From contig BRYA01000369.1 of NCBI GenBank assembly GCA_030267965.1, positions 1-45,704 on the forward strand: a DNA stretch of 45,704 nucleotides. The letters are read 5' to 3'. Below, in pieces: positions 44,401-45,704 of the stretch (positions are counted from its first letter, which is position 1; every line of letters starts with the position of its first letter). The stretch is from Triparma columacea. Its lineage: Eukaryota > Sar > Bolidophyceae > Parmales > Triparmaceae. The notes under the pieces are model-generated. The model made no database searches. It saw only the letters and a program-made list of their open reading frames with translations, and was not told the origin of the DNA. The position numbers were made by a program, and so were the translations under genes.

Positions 44401-45704
44401 GACGTCAACCCCCACTCAACTCGCCCTTTATACTCAGGGGATTCCTCATCGCGCTGACGTGGTTCCTCGCTCTGGTGGCCTTCGGCTCTCGGCCTCGTGA
44501 GGTGACGCGCCTCGACCTTCAGAATTACGACAACAACAACAACCCGGCCGAGGCCAAAGCCGAGATGAAGATCGTGGTCGTCGCGACCATCATCGGCTAC
44601 CTGGTCGTAGGCATCTGGTTCGTGATCGTTGCATGGGAACGGCACCACATCAAGCACAAGATCAACATCGACCACGTGATTTCGCGGAGCCGCACGGAAG
44701 AAGATGCAGCCTCTCTCAGCACCGAGCAGCGTGCGTGGGTCGGGCTTTGGGAGAGGCTCAACGCGTGGCTGCACAAGCACGAGGTGAAGGATGATGAGCC
44801 TCGCGCGTCTTCCTTGTACACGAGGATCGTGTGCATCTGCGCTTGGGCACTAACCGTGCCCGTCGTGGCCTCGGTCGTTGCGCTCGCCGTCGAGGGGAAG
44901 GACAGCAATCGCGCGGTACTCGGGTACAAGATGTGGATTGCGGTCAAGGTACTGTTTCTCATGAGCAGCAACGTGTACTACTTCCTGGACCTGACGGAGG
45001 GGGGGAGTGAAGGCTACCGTCGCTACCACATTCTCTTACCAGTCCTCGCCGGGGTCGTCGAGGCCGTCGCTGTGGCCGTGCTCTACTCGCCGCGTGATGG
45101 GATCATGAACTGCGCGTTCGTGGTCTTTATCTCGGGGTGCACCTACTGGGCGTCCGTGCAGCGCGGGCAGGCGTTAAAGCGCTCGCCTGATGCGAGGCGC
45201 AGGCACATCTACGAAACGGTAGTCCCAGCGGCGCTCGCCACCGGGACGCCACTGATCGTCATGTCGTCCGAGATGGCGGCGTGCTGGTTGCGCACGTACT
45301 TCAAGTGCACGGCGGACGGCTTCGGCATGACCCCGGACGGCTGCGACATGAAAGAACACAGTGAGTGCGACGGGGTCTCGTTCGGGGCCAGCCCGCTCGT
45401 GTGGACCATGTTCCTCATCAGCTTCCATGCGATGGTGTACATGGACGTCAAGGATGCGCTTGCGCTCGCGAACATCGCACGACTCAAGCTCGGCGCCTTG
45501 GAGGGTCTTCAGACTGCCATCTTCGGGTGCTGCGCAGTCTACGCGCTCGTCATGTACGCGATGAGGGATGAAAGACTGATCGAGTGGTCCGGCACCCAAG
45601 GAGTGCAGAGCGCCGCCTTCTGCGTGGTCATGGCCAGCGGCGCTCTCCTCAGCGGCTTCACCAATAGGGAGAAGGGGGGCGGGGGGGGGGGGGGGGGGGG
45701 GGGG
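41419..45704 (+). CDS. Very large polytopic membrane protein with ShK-like module, 3' end missing
   Basis: Exons: 41419-42090, 42323-42808, 43087-43505, 43595-44022, 44236-44368 and 44438 to the window end, all consistent in phase, giving more than 1,130 residues with no stop reached. Residues 1-75 are acidic and cytosolic-like. After the first membrane helix there is a Cys-rich loop (CVDSLTY ... CAGWSILC ... LANCPGACGLC) with the cysteine order of an ShK/SXC domain. At least a dozen hydrophobic helices follow, with a second Cys-rich loop at about 275-320. I do not recognise the family, and no pore or enzyme motif is evident. GC content is higher than in the genes to the left. Introns contain repeated GCGAGCGAAGCGAGC-type sequence. 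The frame runs into a terminal G tract that is unlikely to be real coding sequence. Confidence 0.75.
42906..43024. repeat. Inverted GAGCGAAGCGAGCGC repeats in an intron
   Basis: A 15-base sequence at 42906-42920 is found as its exact reverse complement at 42965-42979 and again at 43010-43024. All three lie inside the intron 42809-43086 of the last gene. The next long intron (44023-44235) is made largely of related GCGAGCGA units in one orientation. The intron could fold into a strong hairpin. Confidence 0.85.
45676..45704. other. Terminal G homopolymer at the contig end
   Basis: The window ends in about 29 bases that are G apart from one C. The reading frame of the last gene enters this tract. 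A pure G run at a contig end is typical of a sequencing or assembly limit and should not be translated. Confidence 0.85.

Noticed and set aside
43569..44780. 403-codon minus-strand frame opposite the last gene
   Set aside because: It crosses exons and introns of a well-phased plus-strand gene and reads as His/Asp/Val-rich antisense. High GC explains its length.

Overview
The window is nuclear DNA of a eukaryote, most likely a photosynthetic stramenopile (heterokont alga). Bolidophyte/Parmales affinity is my best guess, from gene style only. The evidence is GT-AG introns, a ribosomal protein eS1 gene, CapZ-beta, WDR44 and XRCC4 homologues, a plastid-type site-2 protease, a DUF1997 protein with a presequence-like N-terminus, and a plant-like UDP-L-rhamnose pathway. 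Genes are tightly packed and mostly alternate in orientation, with divergent pairs sharing gaps of about 90-110 bp. Many introns have a G-rich start and a C-rich end in the transcript sense, and short N gaps sit in some of these C tracts.

Layout. 1-765: subtelomere-like tandem repeats and a palindromic TTAGGG-type motif. 766-17608: a cluster of related multi-pass membrane proteins that I read as distant XK-related (XKR) scramblase-like proteins. It holds a 2,546-residue protein with START-like lipid-binding units followed by two near-identical membrane cores (minus strand), a frameshifted paralogue (9606-11736), and a third paralogue whose reading frame is cut by one TGA (15218-17608). Inside this cluster lies a divergent gene pair encoding the two enzymes of UDP-L-rhamnose synthesis (11837-14952). 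17725-19751: XRCC4 (non-homologous end joining). 19810-20613 and 20710-22938: a DUF1997 protein and a RseP-like site-2 protease, divergent. 23162-25040: a leucine-rich repeat protein. 25128-30408: a 1,590-residue TPR protein with seven WW-like domains, followed by an orphan copy of the 3' end of the third XKR-like gene. 30772-32409: F-actin capping protein beta. 32813-36058: WDR44-like WD40 protein. 36967-37746: ribosomal protein eS1 (RPS3A). 37892-39772: an unknown membrane protein with a 28-bp minisatellite in one intron. 39773-41418: AT-rich spacer. 41419-45704: a very large polytopic membrane protein with an ShK-like cysteine module, open at the window end.

The last block (about 41374-45704) differs in base composition and intron style. 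Its introns carry inverted copies of a GCGAGCGAAGCG-type repeat. It is bracketed by a C tract with an N gap on the left and a pure G tract at the contig end, so a chimeric join must be excluded before it is called a neighbour of the rest. All exon boundaries were read by eye from frame, phase and GT-AG signals. Family calls rest on recognised motifs, not on searches.
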